Assembly (NCBI GenBank): GCA_027036135.1
Contig: JALVSY010000007.1
Span: 624,880 to 688,879, forward strand
DNA length: 64,000 bases
Direction of reading: 5' to 3'
From: Pyrodictiaceae archaeon
Lineage (GTDB): Archaea > Thermoproteota > Thermoprotei_A > Sulfolobales > Pyrodictiaceae
In this document: positions 63,166-64,000 of the stretch, in pieces
How the letters are laid out: each line of letters begins with the position of its first letter
Position numbering within the stretch: the first letter of the stretch is position 1
Notes under the pieces: generated by a model
The model's input: the letters and a program-made list of their open reading frames with translations, nothing else
The model's database searches: none
What the model was told of the DNA's origin: nothing
Position numbers and translations under genes: made by a program

Positions 63166-64000
63166 TTAGAGGAGGCCTAGTTTCTTCCTACTATGAGCTG
63201 ATACCAGGTAGTGTATAGCGGTATAGGCTGCTGTTCTCCCCCTCTCCTCGTCCATGCTACCCGCTAGCCCCTTAATGGTCTCCTGGAACAGGTCTTGGCC
63301 CAGGCTTCTTAGCTCTCGCAGCTCCTGGTAGGGGTCTTGGCCTGCTAGCGGGGTCTCAGCGGTCTTCGAGGCCTTTTTCACGCCCAGGAACCCTGCTACC
63401 TCGTCTCCCAGTTTCTCCGCGACTAGCCGGGCCGTGGTGAACTTGCCGCCGAGGACCGTAAAGAACCCCCTTGGCTCTGGGTGGACTATCACCTGGAAGC
63501 TCCTTGTCGCCTCCCTCCCAGCCTTCTCCGTCTCCTTGCCCATCTTTATGAGGGGGCGTATACTTGTATATGCCCGGAGCACGGGGAGGCTCGCTATCCG
63601 TGGAAGCATCGCCGCTGCCTCCCTTGTTAGGAACTCTATCTCCTCCTCCATGGGCTCAACGTGGTCAAGGTCCTCCACGAGGAACGCCGTGGTACCAGCA
63701 ATCGAGTAGGCCTCATAGGGCACCACTATGTCGCCGTCCGATGGAGGCCTCATCCTGTTAACAACTCTCCGGGTAAGCCTACGGGCATAGACAACCATTG
63801 TCCCAGCGGTGGGCATTACCTCTGCCTCCACCCCTGCCCGCTTAGCGACCTCCCCGGCCCACGGCCCAGCAGCATTAACAACAGCCCTCGCGCTGAGCTC
63901 TAGGGGCTCTCCTCTCAGCTTGTCAAGCACCCTCACTACTAGGCCTTCGCTGCCGCGCCGGATCTCTAGGGCCTCTAGGTGCTCTAGGATGAGCGCGCCG
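63166..64000 (-). CDS. FAD-dependent glycerol-3-phosphate dehydrogenase (partial, 5' end outside window)
   Basis: At least 277 residues are present; the open frame runs off the right edge, so the FAD-binding N-terminus is missing. Visible are VVNAAGPWAGEVAKRAG, then VPYEAYSIAGTT and the C-terminal FTVLGGKFTTARLVAEKL, matching GlpA/GlpD-type enzymes that oxidise G3P and reduce the quinone pool. The internal ATG at 63936 is not the start. Substrate call relies on the C-terminal half. Confidence 0.85.
   Translation of the reverse strand, partial: GALILEHLEALEIRRGSEGLVVRVLDKLRGEPLELSARAVVNAAGPWAGEVAKRAGVEAEVMPTAGTMVVYARRLTRRVVNRMRPPSDGDIVVPYEAYSIAGTTAFLVEDLDHVEPMEEEIEFLTREAAAMLPRIASLPVLRAYTSIRPLIKMGKETEKAGREATRSFQVIVHPEPRGFFTVLGGKFTTARLVAEKLGDEVAGFLGVKKASKTAETPLAGQDPYQELRELRSLGQDLFQETIKGLAGSMDEERGRTAAYTAIHYLVSAHSRKKLGLL

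Noticed and set aside
1-64000. tRNA or rRNA genes
   Set aside because: No T-loop (GTTCAAATC-like) with matching acceptor stem found by eye in the gaps; a covariance search would be decisive.

Overview
This window looks like a chromosomal stretch from a hyperthermophilic crenarchaeon (Thermoproteota). Desulfurococcales, and probably Pyrodictiaceae, is my best guess. That is inferred from gene content and style, not from a marker gene. The signs are frequent GTG and TTG starts, heavy use of AGG/AGA/ATA codons, TATA-box promoters with very short leaders, archaeal-type ATPases, an archaeal complex I without NuoEFG, archaeal B12-salvage enzymes (CobY, CbiS, archaeal CobT) and a TrpB2-type tryptophan synthase. 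I recognised no rRNA, tRNA, CRISPR array or insertion sequence.

Layout. 0-10 kb: a Thr-rich anchored surface protein, a small ORF plus Nudix hydrolase, isoleucyl-tRNA synthetase (with a puzzling 5' end), an unknown zinc-site protein, sucCD and a B3/B4 protein. 10-16.8 kb: an orphan 75-residue peptide with its own terminator, a LysO-like exporter, TsaC/Sua5, an aldo/keto reductase, acylphosphatase, an Nmad3-like protein and an Ldh2-type dehydrogenase. 16.8-20.9 kb: a compact minus-strand pyrimidine operon, pyrE-pyrB-pyrI-pyrK-pyrC. 21-22.4 kb: a frameshifted archaeal ATPase next to an exact 121-bp copy of part of pyrE. 22.4-25.3 kb: an AT-rich island with a TusA-like protein, an HdrD/DsrK-like iron-sulfur protein, a CPAC thioredoxin-like protein and a cytochrome-b-like membrane protein. 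This is the best candidate for an undescribed thiol/disulfide redox module. 25.3-30.6 kb: membrane and unknown proteins, a DGC-domain protein, a nucleotidyltransferase pair and a class II amidotransferase.

30.7-41.2 kb holds complex I in the order A-B-(C)-D-H-I-J-K-M-L-N, with nuoC alone inverted on the opposite strand. 41.4-46.2 kb: a GcvH-like lipoyl protein, thioredoxin reductase, a PAP2 phosphatase and a DtxR/FeoA-type regulator upstream of feoB. 46.6-49.2 kb: an HTH-phosphoribosyltransferase regulator, Dph6 and an AsnB-like PP-loop protein. 49.2-57.6 kb: a minus-strand run for corrinoid uptake and salvage, btuF-btuC-btuD-cobT-cbiS-cobY-cobD-cobS-cbiB. 57.8-64 kb: an unknown protein, a Nudix hydrolase, a DUF234-type ATPase divergent from trpB2, a SerK-like ParB-fold protein, a CoxG-like protein and the C-terminal part of an FAD glycerol-3-phosphate dehydrogenase cut by the window edge.

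How the genes fit together. The B12 cluster imports cobamides, strips the nucleotide-loop side chain (CbiS) and rebuilds adenosylcobalamin (CbiB, CobY, CobT, CobS). The pyr operon makes carbamoyl aspartate, dihydroorotate and OMP. Complex I, the HdrD/cytochrome-b-like pair and the G3P dehydrogenase all point to quinone-linked membrane energetics. Starts were chosen by homology, overlaps and promoter distance, so several differ from the longest open frame.
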